The notes below the pieces were generated by a model. It did no database searches and was not told where the DNA came from. It saw only the letters and a program-made list of their open reading frames with translations. From contig OOIN01000032.1 of the NCBI GenBank assembly GCA_900323505.1, forward strand, positions 62,001-126,000: 64,000 bases of DNA. The letters run 5' to 3'. The position numbers and the translations under genes are program-made. The number at the start of each line of letters is the position of its first letter. Position 1 is the first letter of the stretch. The DNA comes from Ustilago trichophora (taxonomy: Eukaryota > Basidiomycota > Ustilaginomycetes > Ustilaginales > Ustilaginaceae). Positions 49,045 through 60,047 of this stretch are shown one piece after another.

Positions 49045-49934
49045 TTAATTTGCTTGTTGTTGTTGTTGTTGGGTAGCATTACGTTTAGCGATCATTTTTC
49101 TTGCTGGTTCCAGATAAGCTTGTTCGATCCACACGTTTTTCCAAACGTCTAGATTTTGTACGGCGTTCCACCATTTTTGAATTCTTTCAAAACCGTGTGT
49201 ACCTTGTTGTACATCTTGATGAATCTTGTTGATTGCGTGGTTGGGATTGGGTAGAATGTCATGTTTACTTGCGGATAAGATTCTTGCGATGAAAGGGGCG
49301 ATGTTTAAATCTGCATAACTGAACACGTTTTCTGCTTGAATGAAATCTCCTGATTTTTCGACCGAATCAAAAGTTTTCAAAAGCGAGTTAAACTCGACAA
49401 GTCCTTGACGAAGCAAAGCAAGAGCAGAGGATTCGCCTCGTAAAGCGGTCGAGATGTAGTGAGGTTGGACAAGTTGCATGTATCTCTCGACAATGTAACG
49501 GGATATGGCACGGGATTCAGGGGTGGAAGAAGAAGGGAAAATGATCGAAGAGTTGGGTGTACTGGTGAGATCGTGAATGTATTCTACAATCACTAGCGAT
49601 TCAGGTAGCTTGAATTCGGTAGAGCTTTCTGGATTCGTCACAAGCACCGGAACTACACAGTGTTAAACAAAAATAAGCAAGATAAAGTAAGTGCCTTAGC
49701 GCTCACCATCCTCTCTCTCTCTCTCTCTTTCTCTTTTACCCCCTGTTTCTCCTTGACGACATTAAACATACCTTTACTAGCAGCATTAACCTTTTCATTG
49801 TACCAATCGGGTTTGTTCATCAGATCCACTTCAAAAGTTTCGTGTTGAATACCCGCCAATGCCAAGGCAAGCTCTGCTCTGGCTGCATAGGGACAGACTT
49901 TGGCCGTGTAAAGGAGGAATTTGGCGCTCGACAT
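49045..49934 (-). CDS. Glutathione S-transferase-like protein, omega-like active site
   Basis: Two exons: 49934-49772 and 49652-49045, with a 119 nt intron (donor GTATGT, acceptor TAG). Joined in frame it gives 256 residues and restores the thioredoxin-fold strand VPVLVTNP after AASKG/V. The N-terminal motif KVCPYAARAELAL puts a Cys (residue 14) where omega-class GSTs have their catalytic Cys. The glutathione-binding LPESLVIVEYIHDL follows, where most GSTs have ESxxIxxYL. The all-alpha C-terminal domain contains FSYADLNIAPFIARI. The end is a Gln run. Omega-type thiol transferase or dehydroascorbate reductase activity is inferred from the Cys. The intron carries a GA-type run. Confidence 0.87.
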
Positions 49935-50906
49935 TGTTGTTTGTTTGGTTGGGGGTTTTTTTTTCTTTTTTTTTTTACTTTTTTTGAGGTCAGAAGGGGT
50001 TCAGTCGAATGGGATGATTTGAATGCGGTGCGGTGCGATGGTTTGAGTTGTTGTTTGTAGATAGGGGAGGGGAAGAATGGATGAGGTCTAGAAAGGTTGT
50101 CTTTATACCTGGTCAAAATGGAGAGGCTCGGCGATCCATACACAAACAGAACGGTACTGTACAGTAGATACCGGGGTTAAAACTTGGTCAATGCTTGCGG
50201 CACCTGTCAAATAAAGGAACAACAACACAATGCTCCTCCACACAAATCCAACCTTTACTCGCGTCATCTCCACGTTTTCCTCCGCGGAAACTCGACCACC
50301 AACCCACGCCTTTTGCATATACTATACAATAAGTACAGTGCAGTAGTAGTATAAAGCCACAATATGTATTTGTAACCATCAATCAACCATCTCAAAAACC
50401 CAGCTCATTCATTCAAAACAAAGCCACTTTTTCTCAACGCCTTGCTTTGTGTATTGTGCGGTTGACGAGTTGCTCTGGTTGAAATGATAATCTAGTCTTT
50501 ACTTGGATTGGTAAAAGGTAATGGTTGAATATGTACCATAGTTAGTCACAGTTACTGTTTCAAGCCAACATCGCTTTCAAGTATGTTGCAATACACACGC
50601 TCTCGAACGTTCAGTTGCTAAAAAATGTAGTAAACATTGGCGGCATAGATGAGAGAATCAAAGATGGCAAGGAAATAAAGAGGAGGGTTTGGATGGTGGT
50701 GATGATAAAGGAAGGAGAAAGAACAACGAGGTATCAACCGATGATCATGATGATGATCGAGTAGGTAGCGTGGATGGATGTGTGTGGGTGTGTAGCTCGG
50801 CGCTGTTATACAGGTCATGCTACGATCGAACGGCTCGGAGGTCGAATCGTCTTCCAAACGAGATTGAAAGACTTTCAACGGCGCAAAGAATCTTGACGCT
50901 TCCACT
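49935..50906. promoter_or_regulatory. GST upstream region and FAS1-gene 3' region
   Basis: A 972 bp stretch. T-rich tracts are next to the GST ATG (about 49956-49986), and a perfect 12 bp palindrome TACTGTACAGTA lies at 50155-50166, 221 bp upstream of the GST ATG. A second related word lies near 50333. No gene is supported. Confidence 0.45.
50155..50166. promoter_or_regulatory. Palindromic TACTGTACAGTA upstream of the GST gene
   Basis: A perfect 12 bp inverted repeat, a possible dimeric transcription-factor site or a pentamer-repeat junction. Half sites recur between genes. Confidence 0.4.
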
Positions 50907-52229
50907 TTAAGCAAGGAGCCAGAAACCGGAGCCGAGCAAGGCAGCGACGGCAGCAGCACCCGAGCTGACCTGGAGAGCGTTTGCGGCGTTACCGCTTCCA
51001 CCGGAACCCGAGCCGGAACCCGAACCAGTAGCAGAAGGACCAACACCAGGTGCGGCGGTCTGAGTGCCAGCCATCGAAGTAGCAGCTGCATAAGCCGACG
51101 AAGCAGCTGCGGTGTTCTGGGTAGTGTTGACCAGTACGCGATCGATAACGTGAACAACACCGTTCTTTGCAATGTAATCACTAGCTACGATCTTGGCGGT
51201 AATGTTACCAGACTGAACATAGGCACCGCTCGAGTTGGTCATAAACATAAGCTCGTTACCCGCCGCCGAGATAGCATTCTTGGTGTTGGCCAAGCTAGTC
51301 GAGTAAACCACGGTTCCATTCACCACATGGTTGAGCAAAACAGCAGTACGCTGCTCCTCGGTAGCCGCCTCAACAGTCGACTGAACCTGTTGAATCGCCT
51401 GGTTGGTAGGCGCAAACACAGTAACAACCGAACTGTCCAAAGCCTGAACCAAGTTTGCATTGGTCAACAACGTAGCCAACTGAGAAGCACCAAGTTCGCC
51501 AGCAACAGCAGTAGTGTTGGGAGGAATCATGAGAACTTGCTCAATAGGCTGAACACGAATGTTCTGGAACTGAGGTCCATCGTTTGCCATAGCGAACGAA
51601 ACGTTGCCAGAGGCAAGTTGAACGTAAGCAGTGTTGTTGTTGGCATGCTTGGAAAGCACAACCACCTGGCTACGGTTACGAGGAAGACTGACAAACTCCG
51701 ACATGCTAAGCGCGGATGCGGCGATGGTCTTGTTGTTGGTACCGATGGTGTTGGTGGTGTAAGAACCGTTAAGGACTGTAACAGCAAAGCAACATCAAGC
51801 GGAGAAGAAATCGAATCAGTATGCTTAGTTTGACAATACCATCATCAAGATCATCTAATGGCAAAAAACTCCCGAAGAGCAACAACTTGCCGACAAACGC
51901 ATATCCAAAATCTTTTGTCTTCCATCCTAATGCTCAGAGAGATACTTACCGTGGTAGGCAATGGTAGCGATCAGAGTCTGGTTATCAACATTGTTACCAA
52001 GAGCCATGAAAGCTGCGTTGCTGGGAGCAAGAACCGTCTTGTTGCCTCCCTGAAGAGCACCAAGAAGCGCCTGAGAGTTGTTACCGACGGCATCGGCGAG
52101 CATCGAAAGGTTGTTGGCACGAAGAGCGCCAAGAAGACCCTCTGCGAAGGCGGTAGCGTTGCCGCTGCTCTGGGCGAGAGCGCCGGCGGTGGCCGAGAGG
52201 GCAAGGGTGAGAGCAGCAAGGAACTTCAT
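50907..52229 (-). CDS. Secreted, GPI-anchor-type fasciclin (FAS1) domain protein
   Basis: Two exons: 52229-51950 and 51775-50907, with a 174 nt intron (GTAAGT ... CAG). The join restores the FAS1 motif IAYH-VLNGSY. The product has 382 residues. A signal peptide (MKFLAALTLALSATAGALA) is followed by two FAS1 domains. The first carries TVLAPSNAAFMAL and YHVLNG; the second carries VTVFAPTNQAIQ, LLNHVVNGTVVYS and GVVHVIDRVLVN. Many NxS/T sequons follow. An Ala/Ser/Thr region and a GSGSGSGSGG linker lead to a C-terminal hydrophobic tail (VSSGAAAVAALLGSGFWLLA), as in GPI-anchored proteins. FAS1 proteins act in adhesion at the cell surface; this one is inferred to be wall- or membrane-linked. Upstream lies a 4.1 kb gene-free region. 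Confidence 0.93.
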
Positions 52230-53180
52230 TTTTTTTTGTCTAGGTGAAGCAAGAGCGGATGATGTGTGAATGTGTGAGAGAAAGAAAAAGGAGAAAAGAG
52301 GAGCTGCGGGTATCGACGTATGTGGTCAAAGAGAGGGAAGAAAGAAAGGCGAAGAGAAGGAGGAGGGTGGGATGATGGGTAGGAGGGTTATATTGGGTTT
52401 TGGTGGGAGACTGCGGTGGTCAAGGTCAAGAATTGAGCATCCACCCTTTTTGGCATCACATTCATTCCTCGGTGCAATGGGACCGTCCGGATCGCAGAGA
52501 AACTGACCGCAAGCTCCGCTGCCACCAAGCCAAAGGAAGCCAGAGGACAAACCAAAGAGCGACTTGTGTGATTGAAAAGCACGAAAAGAGAGGCGTCATT
52601 CCATTGACTCAAGACAGACCCCGCAAGCCAAGCAAGGAGCTCGATTTCGACGAGCACGGGGCCAAGCATGAGAGCAAGACATTCCTCTGTGTATGCTCAA
52701 TTCCGAGCACAAGGCCCAACTGGACAGCTTCAGCATCGCAAGTCTGCATCCTCGCAAAATAGAAAGAATACAAAATAAAAATAATAATCTCAACCTCAAC
52801 AAAGGTGGAGGCTGCCTCCGAAGTCTGAGAGGAGAGAGAGAAAGCCAAGCCTTTTCGACAAGGTAAGCAAAGAACGACATTCGGCACGGAGTGTTGGAAG
52901 GACACTACGTCCAAGAAGAGAGGTTGTCAACCAACGTGCAAGGATTGGAAGAGGGATGCAAATGAGTTGTGAGACCTCGCTTAAAAAATGTGTGGAGGAA
53001 CGACGAGAGTCACGATCTAGTGCCTTGATTTGCACCATATTGAGCTGCAAGAAAACCCGCAAAAGGTACCCACCATGAGAGGGTTCCAGTTGCAGAGATG
53101 CGATCATCAAGCACGTCTCGAAACCATGGCAGCCTAGAGACACAGACACGATTTCGAGACAGCTTGTGACAGGGAAAAAA

Positions 53181-53198
53181 GGGGGGGGGGGGGGGGGG
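53181..53198 (+). repeat. G18 homopolymer
   Basis: Eighteen consecutive G after an A6 run; potential G-quadruplex and a likely site of assembly length error. Confidence 0.85.
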
Positions 53199-53760
53199 TT
53201 AGATGGAGCTATGCTACCGGAAGCAGAGACCAACACAACGACCGTGCGCCGATGGGTAAAATGAATTAATTTTTATATAAAAAAAAAAAGTGAGGCACGA
53301 TTCGGACAGGAAGATCGACATGCCGGTTTAGGCGTTGGATTCAACAGAGACGGTCCAGACTGGGGGGCTTTTGTGTGGAGTTAGTTGCACTGATTGACAT
53401 TGACAGTAATGGCTAGCCAAGACAAATTGTTTGCCGTTGGCGTGGGTGGCTGGATTGCCGTTTACATCAAAGAAAAAGAATACAAAAAGAATACAAAAAA
53501 AAAGGTGGCCCGGTTGGATCGCGACTGGACTGACATTCCGCTGTTCTCTACTGTATATAACCCCGTCTTCCGAAAGAAGTGGGACTCTGGTGGAGAGAAG
53601 ATTAGCATCATCTCGCATGTCCTCCATTTAATGTAATGGTGCCATCCCACATCCAGAGCCAACCCGGCACAGCCCCTTCACCCATGCTCTTTTCAACTAG
53701 CGCAGCGAGCTCTAATTCCGCGGTTGTTTCTTCGATCAAGGGAGAAAGAGAGAAAGAGGG

Positions 53761-53768
53761 AGGGTCCA
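53761..53768 (-). promoter_or_regulatory. TGGACCCT element in the gene-free region
   Basis: The only intergenic copy not within 450 bp of a supported start codon; the next start in the reading direction is FAS1, 1.5 kb away. Confidence 0.3.
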
Positions 53769-55750
53769 GCTTACCAAGCGTCCGCGTGGTCAACAAAAAA
53801 AAAAAAAAAAAGCCGTCGGACAGCAGTTTGGTTGGCATATCATGTATTTTCTTGGTCGCTACTCTACTGTTGTCGTTGTGTTCTGTATATGATATACGAT
53901 TTCAAAGCAGCAAAGCAAGGCGAGGATGAGGTTGTCTTCCAAGTGCGGTATATACCGATAGAATCGGAAGCGGCAAGGAGGCATTCTATGTTGGAAAAGA
54001 GACCAGCCAAGACAAACCCAACCAAAATTCAAGCGAGCTCCTCTCTCCTCCTTTTGTTTTCTTCGTTCAATAGTATGCCGCCTGGATCCATTTTTTATAT
54101 TCATTTTGATCGCTCACCGGTCATTTCCCCTCTGTCAAGTGATTGGGGAAATAGAGATGCAAAGTGTACTGTAGTTCAATCATCGATGGACGGTGGTGGA
54201 GAGAATTGGGGCGGAGCAGCGGACTTTTGACATGTCAGGTGCGGGCAACTTTCGGCTGCGTTCTTCTCTCAAAGCAAAGTTGGTCACGAGTCGTTGAAAT
54301 TGCAGCCTGCATCCTATTCAATTTTTGACTTTACAAACTTTGCATTTCATTTCATTTCGATTGAATAGAATAGAATTCCAAAAGTAAAGTAAAGTGAGCT
54401 CGTGTTCCTGTTTTTGGATTGTCGGCTAGGCGGCTTACGGTGCAAAGTCCAAGTGTTGTGGGGTTGAGTGGCATTCATGCTTTGCTCACAAAACCGTTTG
54501 GAGGGAATAATCACATCAGATTTTTGCCAGCCTGGCTTGTACTGTATCATAGAGTCAACCTGATCGGAAGAAAAAGGGACCAAAGGCTTCAGACCTCAGA
54601 GCAGAGACAATGTTATCATTGTGTAGAGGATTGCTGATGGGCCAACCCGAGCTACCTATGACCTACAACCCACACTGGAGACTCGGGGCTGTGCACGTAC
54701 ATAACAAGAGGCGAGCAAAAACTAAGGGTCTTAGCTCGCTCAGACATTGTAGCGACTAGAGATGTTGTGATGGTTGTTCTAGTCAATTCGCTGCAAGCTT
54801 AGACAAGCCGGTCCAAGCAAGCCGCGACCTTCTGTTCGGCACGGAATGGGGAAAAAAGAGAAGAGAAAAAAAGCTTTTCGGCAAGTTCTTGTTCCCACAC
54901 GTCGGATTGCGTTACAATACGTGCCGCTGTACTGTGCGACAGCAAAATCCAAACCTCCAATCCTCAAGTGCTCAACTGTAAGGTAAATTACAACATGTCG
55001 AATGTCATCAGCCAAGCTTCTAGGCATAACGGGAAAAAAAAATGAAAGGAAAAATTCGCCTTTCCACTCAAACCCCAGCATCTCTTTCATCCACGCTAGT
55101 TTATGACGACAGCCTCATTCATTCGCTAGCTATACGTGGTAGATTCTTGCCTGTTGGAAATCCAACCATCTGCTTAATCTTGTTTTGCCGTACAGTCGGC
55201 TATGCATTGGATTCAGACCAAAGCAATGCGGTCTTATCTACTTTGAGACTATCACTCTTGAAAGAGCACACGGTCAAGAAAGAAAGAAATCAATTCGACT
55301 CGGGCCGATTCACGTCAATCGTTTTCTTTTTCTCATCTCTACTTTCTTCTCCTTAATGTTACCGTACATCAACTGGGTTTGACCTTGACTTGTTACGAAG
55401 CTTTTGCAACCCTGTCAATGCACATTCATGTTTTGATGTAGTCAGTGCCAGCTTCATCCTGATTCAAAAACGCCGAAATTGGCTGCTTCGACAATGTTCG
55501 TAACTACCTCTCTATACCTTGACAAAGGATAGTACAATGGATCACGATCCCAAGCGGCGTGCAGTGTTTGCTTTGATATACTGTGTACCTTGTTGATCCA
55601 AGACACTATTTGACACAAAGAGGCTTACCATACCAGGTCCAACGTGGTGCGTTTATGCCAGCTTAGCTTAGCTTTGCTGGATTGAATTTTTGTTGTTGTT
55701 TTTTTTTGTGAAAGAGTTCATTCTCCGAGTTCCGCATAATACATAACTTT

Positions 55751-55768
55751 CCCCCCCCCCCCCCCCCC
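55751..55768 (+). repeat. C18 homopolymer
   Basis: Eighteen consecutive C, the complement of the G18 run 2.55 kb to the left. Confidence 0.85.
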
Positions 55769-56017
55769 TTACCTTGTACTGGCTGTGCGTAGATCACAAT
55801 ACTCACTACATCCACCTTGGCTCCGGAAAACAAGAGCAAGTAAAGCAAACCAGACCAAAACCAAGTCATAGGCCGATAGGACATGATGAAAAGCGGAAAT
55901 AGGGATTTTTGTATTTTTTATTATTTTTATTTCATTTCAAGTTTTGGTTTTCATCTATTTATCCAATGCACAGCAAGACGATTCCACTACGATCGCCAAG
56001 CTTTTCTTCTTCGTCTC

Positions 56018-56158
56018 TTTTTTTTTTTTTTTTTTTTCTTTTTCATATCGGATCGGATTCGAGACATTTCAACTTTGACCTTCTCCGATCCGTCCCTCTC
56101 CCTCTGCTTCCGAAACAGAGGAGAGAGAGAGAGAGAGAGAAGGAGAAGGAGAAGGAGA
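56018..56158 (+). repeat. T20 homopolymer and GA/GGAGAA purine run
   Basis: T20 at 56018-56037, and GA dinucleotides turning into AGGAGA units at 56118-56158. Both lie 3' of NUS1. Confidence 0.8.
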
Positions 56159-56360
56159 TCGGTATGATCTGGAAAAATTTGATTCCGATGCAAGGTCAAA
56201 AATCGGGCTCTTCCCACTCGCTACGCATCACCTCACACACACAAACAGTAATGTACAGCATTGTATTTGAGAACCTTGTACGACATGCCAAAATCGTTCT
56301 CTCGAGAAGCTGTTACACCTACAGAAGCTTGTCTTTTTTTCTATTCTTTTAACATCTCTT

Positions 56361-57821
56361 TCATCTACCATATCGATGTTCAGTTTTACCAAACTTTTTC
56401 AAAGCCTTCACAAAGTCTTCTCCCCCATATCCACTTGTTCCTCCCTGCTGCATGGATGTTTCATCGTAGAACAGATCCGAAAGTCGAACAGGCCAAGATG
56501 GAAAACCATAAAGCATTCTGACCCTTGACCGATTGTTTCCGTAAATCACCAACAACTCTGGTTCTCCCATATACCCAGCTTCTTCCAGTGTGCGATTGAC
56601 TTGAGCCACGTTGACAAAGGTAGAGGCGAATTGTTGTCGTTTGAATACCCAGGATTTGCGTAGCGTCGAAGGGGAAAATCGTCTTTTAGTGGTGGTGGTG
56701 GTGGAGGACGAGGACGAGGACGAGGAGGACGAGGAAGAATAAGAGTCAATGTCGGGTAGAAGAATCTGAGAACAGTAGGTATCGGTGAGACGGCGAATGA
56801 GGTTGCTGATGATAGAAGTGAAGCGCCGTTCGCTGTCATTGGCGCTGACAAGAGTTACTAGCATGTTTGATGTCGTATCTCCTGGTGGCGCTGGTGGGGA
56901 GAGGTCAGGTTTGGTTAGGCTAGGATAGAGACCAATACGGATATCTACAGATGAATCAAATACATCTGGAATCTGATCAGCTTCGCTATCGGCAGTATAC
57001 GATGAAGCTAGTGTCTCATCCAAAGACGAAGGTCCTCCCATTTCTGAATCGCTCGAATTTGGAGATCCACCACTGGAGCTATCGCTACTCTTTGCTGTAG
57101 AACGCTCTGCCGGATTTGTTGTTGTTGTTGTTGTCCTTCTTCTCAACTCGGCATATCTCGACCACTTTGATTCGGCTTGAATCCACTCGTTCTCTTGCTC
57201 ATCCTTCCGTTGCTTGAATTCTCCTCGTTCCTGTTGCACGAAAATAGCTTGGGTCCCATATCCGCCTCGCAAAGTCATACACAGTCTCCGCACCGTCTCT
57301 CTCGACCACTCCTTCCTCCTATAAACGCTCAACTCTCGCACGCCACTAATCCTGGAGAGATGAATCATGGCGGCTGCATCGGATGCGTGCTTCGCTTCGA
57401 CCGCTGCATTGTATCTCGATCTGAAACCTTGCCAGATGTCTTCCCTTGCTGCTGCTGCTGGTGCTTGACGTAGTCGCATGTACAGCGTTGAAAGATACAG
57501 CCGTAATGATGAAGGTGCAGTGTCAGCGAGCACTACAGCTAGATGTTTGGGTACTCGAATTGTGGAGGAGGGACATTCGTGCGTATCGAGAAGATCTTGA
57601 AGTGATGTATATGAGCAAACTGGGCGATTAGGTTTACGAGTGGTTGCCGATTGGATGGCGGAACTGACTTGGCGGATCAAGAGGTTGACCTGGTAGACGG
57701 TGTGCAACAGTATAAACACGAGTGCGAGAAATGGCGTTAGGAGGAGAGTCATCATTCCTCCTGTACTGATTGCTGGTGTTGAGGCTGTTGCACCTCCTCG
57801 TCTTTGTGTGGAAGTCGTCAT
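56361..57821 (-). CDS. NUS1: Nus1, non-catalytic subunit of dehydrodolichyl diphosphate synthase
   Basis: ER-membrane partner of the cis-prenyltransferase Rer2/Srt1; together they make the dolichol backbone for protein glycosylation. 486 residues from ATG 57821; the longer frame begins at TTG. N-terminal transmembrane segment MTLLLTPFLALVFILLHTVYQV. The family blocks are IRVPKHLAVVLAD (corresponding to the prenyltransferase first strand, without the catalytic Asp), AMIHLSRISGVRELSVYRRKEW, MLVTLVSANDSERRF and PELLVIYGNNRSRVRMLYGFPSWPVRLSDLFYDE. The C-terminus ends EHRYGR, containing the RxG motif needed for activity of the heteromer. Low-complexity linkers, including a poly-Ser run and a 60-residue acidic/Ser segment, lengthen it relative to yeast (375). 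Divergent from PCP1. Confidence 0.9.
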   Translation of the reverse strand: MTTSTQRRGGATASTPAISTGGMMTLLLTPFLALVFILLHTVYQVNLLIRQVSSAIQSATTRKPNRPVCSYTSLQDLLDTHECPSSTIRVPKHLAVVLADTAPSSLRLYLSTLYMRLRQAPAAAAREDIWQGFRSRYNAAVEAKHASDAAAMIHLSRISGVRELSVYRRKEWSRETVRRLCMTLRGGYGTQAIFVQQERGEFKQRKDEQENEWIQAESKWSRYAELRRRTTTTTTNPAERSTAKSSDSSSGGSPNSSDSEMGGPSSLDETLASSYTADSEADQIPDVFDSSVDIRIGLYPSLTKPDLSPPAPPGDTTSNMLVTLVSANDSERRFTSIISNLIRRLTDTYCSQILLPDIDSYSSSSSSSSSSSSTTTTTKRRFSPSTLRKSWVFKRQQFASTFVNVAQVNRTLEEAGYMGEPELLVIYGNNRSRVRMLYGFPSWPVRLSDLFYDETSMQQGGTSGYGGEDFVKALKKFGKTEHRYGR

Positions 57822-58262
57822 GACCGCTTTCCTTTCCAAATTCGCCAAGGATGTATCGCCTGCTTGGAACTGCGTCTATACCGCCATATTGAGGCTCGGT
57901 CGTATGCGTCGAGACAGAAGAAGAGTCACTAGACGAATACAATCTTGACGGTAGTGGTGAGAAGGATGAGGAAAAGGTTTATGTCCAACTGACATCGGCA
58001 AGTTCTTGACAGCGGCGCATTTTCAGGGTTTCCGGCAGTGCGCACCGTCGGAATTCGGACGTTGTTTCTCTCTTTCTTCCCGCACGTAAAGCTGTACTTT
58101 TTTTAAGGGTCCAACCCTCCACTGTATGACATCTTGCTCTTCCAACTCCATCCTCTATCGTTGCTCGACAGCTCTATTCGCAAGATGTCAAGATAGAGCG
58201 AGCTCATCCGCAAAAGACAGACGGACATTCAACCCTTTACCCACTGCCCCTCCCGAAAAGAG
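57822..58262. promoter_or_regulatory. Divergent promoter region, NUS1 / PCP1
   Basis: A 441 bp head-to-head region. A T8-type tract is followed directly by AGGGTCCA (58106-58113). Confidence 0.45.
58106..58113 (-). promoter_or_regulatory. TGGACCCT element between NUS1 and PCP1
   Basis: 150 bp upstream of the PCP1 ATG and 285 bp upstream of the NUS1 ATG; flanked by a T/A tract. Confidence 0.4.
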
Positions 58263-59744
58263 ATGCTACGACACGGACTGACAGCCTCCGTTCGAGGCCT
58301 TGCACAGGTCAAGCCAACGAGTAGGATTCTTAACAATGTTGCCACTAGCACAGCGGCTCAGCTTTGCTCCTCCCGTACAAGAATTTACTCCGCTTCATCA
58401 ATACATCCCACCATCGCAATCCATAATGCGATCAGATCGCTGTCCACATCGACCAACTCCTTCGCCCGCCTGAGCCCCTCCTCGTCGAGACGACGCACGA
58501 TCAGGCTAGAAAATGAACAAGATTACGCAACTGTCTACCACCCCGACAATGCCACTCCGTCATCTTCTGCATCAGCTCCACAACAGCCCTCCGTCACACG
58601 CGCTCTACTATTTCTATTTGGATTCTCCGCCCTCACCTTTACCGGAGCAGCATACTACTCGTTACGAGAAACCGAACACATCGCAAGCGAGATCCGTGGC
58701 TCTCGAGACGTGTTTGCCCATCTCTCCTCCTTCTTTTCCTCCTCTTCCTCTTCCAGCTCATCCAGCATCAGTGATAGTCAAGTATGGGGTCCTGGAGTGA
58801 CGGAAAAAGCCCTGATGACGGCAAAGCAGCACGAAACCGCCCAGAGACTCGGACTTCGCATGGAGTATCTCGTCGGATGGTGTCAACAGCTTCATCTGCC
58901 TCAAGGCGTGACAGAGTTTTTGGGGAGGAGTTATATTATACTTGCCGAGAAGTACTTGGATCTCTCACCAGCTAAACAGGCCGTGGCTCCTGTTGTGGCG
59001 GTAAACAGTGCAGTTTTCTTGCTATGGACCATTGCCTCTGTACGTCGTGGAAAAGTTGGACGAGGAGGAGGGTTATGGCACTGGATGAATAGAAATTTCG
59101 TCCATCGACCCAGCAGCAATAGACCCTTCACCATGCTCACCTCTGTATTCAGCCATCAAACCGCTCTTCACTTCCTCTTCAACAATTTGGCCCTGTGGAG
59201 CATCGGTGGATCGGCACTATACTATGCCAAGAAACATGTCGACAATTCGACAGGAATTTCAGAAGCATCACTCACCCCGCACTTTGTCGCCTTCTTCACC
59301 TCTGCCGGTATTTTTGCTGCTACCGTCTCGCACATTGTCTCGGCCATCCGCTTCAAGCGTCTGTCTTGTTCCTCGTTTCACGGTGTCGCGTTTGCTATGC
59401 AAAAGACGCTCGCAAATCAAGGAAGTCTGGGAAGCAGCGGTGCGGTGTACTCAGCACTGGTTATGTCGGCTTTTGCTTTTCCAGACGCTCAGTTGGGGAT
59501 CATTTTCTTGCCCTGGGTGAGTGTGCCGATTGGGATGGGCGTGGTAGGGGTGGTGGCGATGGATGTAGTGGGGATTTTGAGGGGTTGGAGGATGTTTGAC
59601 CATTGGGCACATTTGGGTGGGGCGGTGTTTGGATGCGCGTATTGGTATGGCGGTGCGAGGATGTGGGAATGGGTCAAGGAGAGTGTGGTCAGATGGGGCG
59701 GGTTTGGAGTGGCTCATGAGAGTCGGTCTAGGTTGAGTGTTTGA
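58263..59744 (+). CDS. PCP1: Mitochondrial rhomboid protease Pcp1/PARL-type
   Basis: A 493-residue intramembrane serine protease of the mitochondrial inner membrane. Yeast Pcp1 processes Mgm1 and Ccp1 and so controls fusion. The first roughly 80 residues are basic and Ser-rich, as expected of a presequence. A first membrane segment (RALLFLFGFSALTFTGAA, about 113-130) is separated from the rhomboid core, in the 1+6 topology of the PARL class. Core motifs: HFLFNNLALWSIGG (303-316), catalytic Ser392 in GSSGA and His450 in FDHWAHLGGA. A Ser run (about 157-170) lies in the linker. Intronless. The dyad is intact. TGGACCCT is 150 bp upstream. Confidence 0.93.
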   Translation: MLRHGLTASVRGLAQVKPTSRILNNVATSTAAQLCSSRTRIYSASSIHPTIAIHNAIRSLSTSTNSFARLSPSSSRRRTIRLENEQDYATVYHPDNATPSSSASAPQQPSVTRALLFLFGFSALTFTGAAYYSLRETEHIASEIRGSRDVFAHLSSFFSSSSSSSSSSISDSQVWGPGVTEKALMTAKQHETAQRLGLRMEYLVGWCQQLHLPQGVTEFLGRSYIILAEKYLDLSPAKQAVAPVVAVNSAVFLLWTIASVRRGKVGRGGGLWHWMNRNFVHRPSSNRPFTMLTSVFSHQTALHFLFNNLALWSIGGSALYYAKKHVDNSTGISEASLTPHFVAFFTSAGIFAATVSHIVSAIRFKRLSCSSFHGVAFAMQKTLANQGSLGSSGAVYSALVMSAFAFPDAQLGIIFLPWVSVPIGMGVVGVVAMDVVGILRGWRMFDHWAHLGGAVFGCAYWYGGARMWEWVKESVVRWGGFGVAHESRSRLSV

Positions 59745-60047
59745 CACACTTAGACATCCAATTATACACACACCACTCTGTAGAACAATATGCAAAAGTA
59801 ATTTGCACCGTCACGAAACATCTTCTCCGTTCCAGAGCCTCATGTCCGCTCCCTAGACCATGTATGCTCCTCCAGCAATTTGAGTCATCGCAAGACTCGT
59901 CCACCTCAAAGTTATGGTTGCAAAAGTCGAAAGCTGATGTTTGCAAAAAATCGCATCTAAAAGTACATTTTTGTGAACAACCCTTTTTCTCGCTCTTCGA
60001 ATCCAACTTTGGCCATCCAAACAACGACTGGAGAAGAGGGCGATATA
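59745..60047. other. Gene-free convergent 3' region
   Basis: Between the PCP1 stop (+) and RPB4 stop (-); no feature recognised. Confidence 0.35.

Larger units (their letters stand above)
52230..56360. other. 4.1 kb region without a recognisable gene
   Basis: The longest gene-free stretch in the window, between the FAS1 gene start and the NUS1 stop. Open frames are short and low-complexity. It contains G18 (53181-53198), C18 (55751-55768), T20 (56018-56037), A-rich tracts (53280-53290 and 53794-53810), a GA run (56118-56158), TACTGTATATAA near 53549, AGGGTCCA (53761-53768) and TACTGTA at 54167 and 54540. It may hold a long regulated promoter, an unannotated non-coding transcript or a decayed gene; sequence alone does not decide. 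Confidence 0.5.

Noticed and set aside
53591..53612. Short match to the U6 snRNA core (GAGAAGATTAGCAT) with a TATATAA element about 40 bp upstream
   Set aside because: The ACAGAGA box is altered to GGAGAGA, the downstream internal stem-loop sequence and 5' cap hairpin do not match U6, and no T-run terminator follows at the right place.
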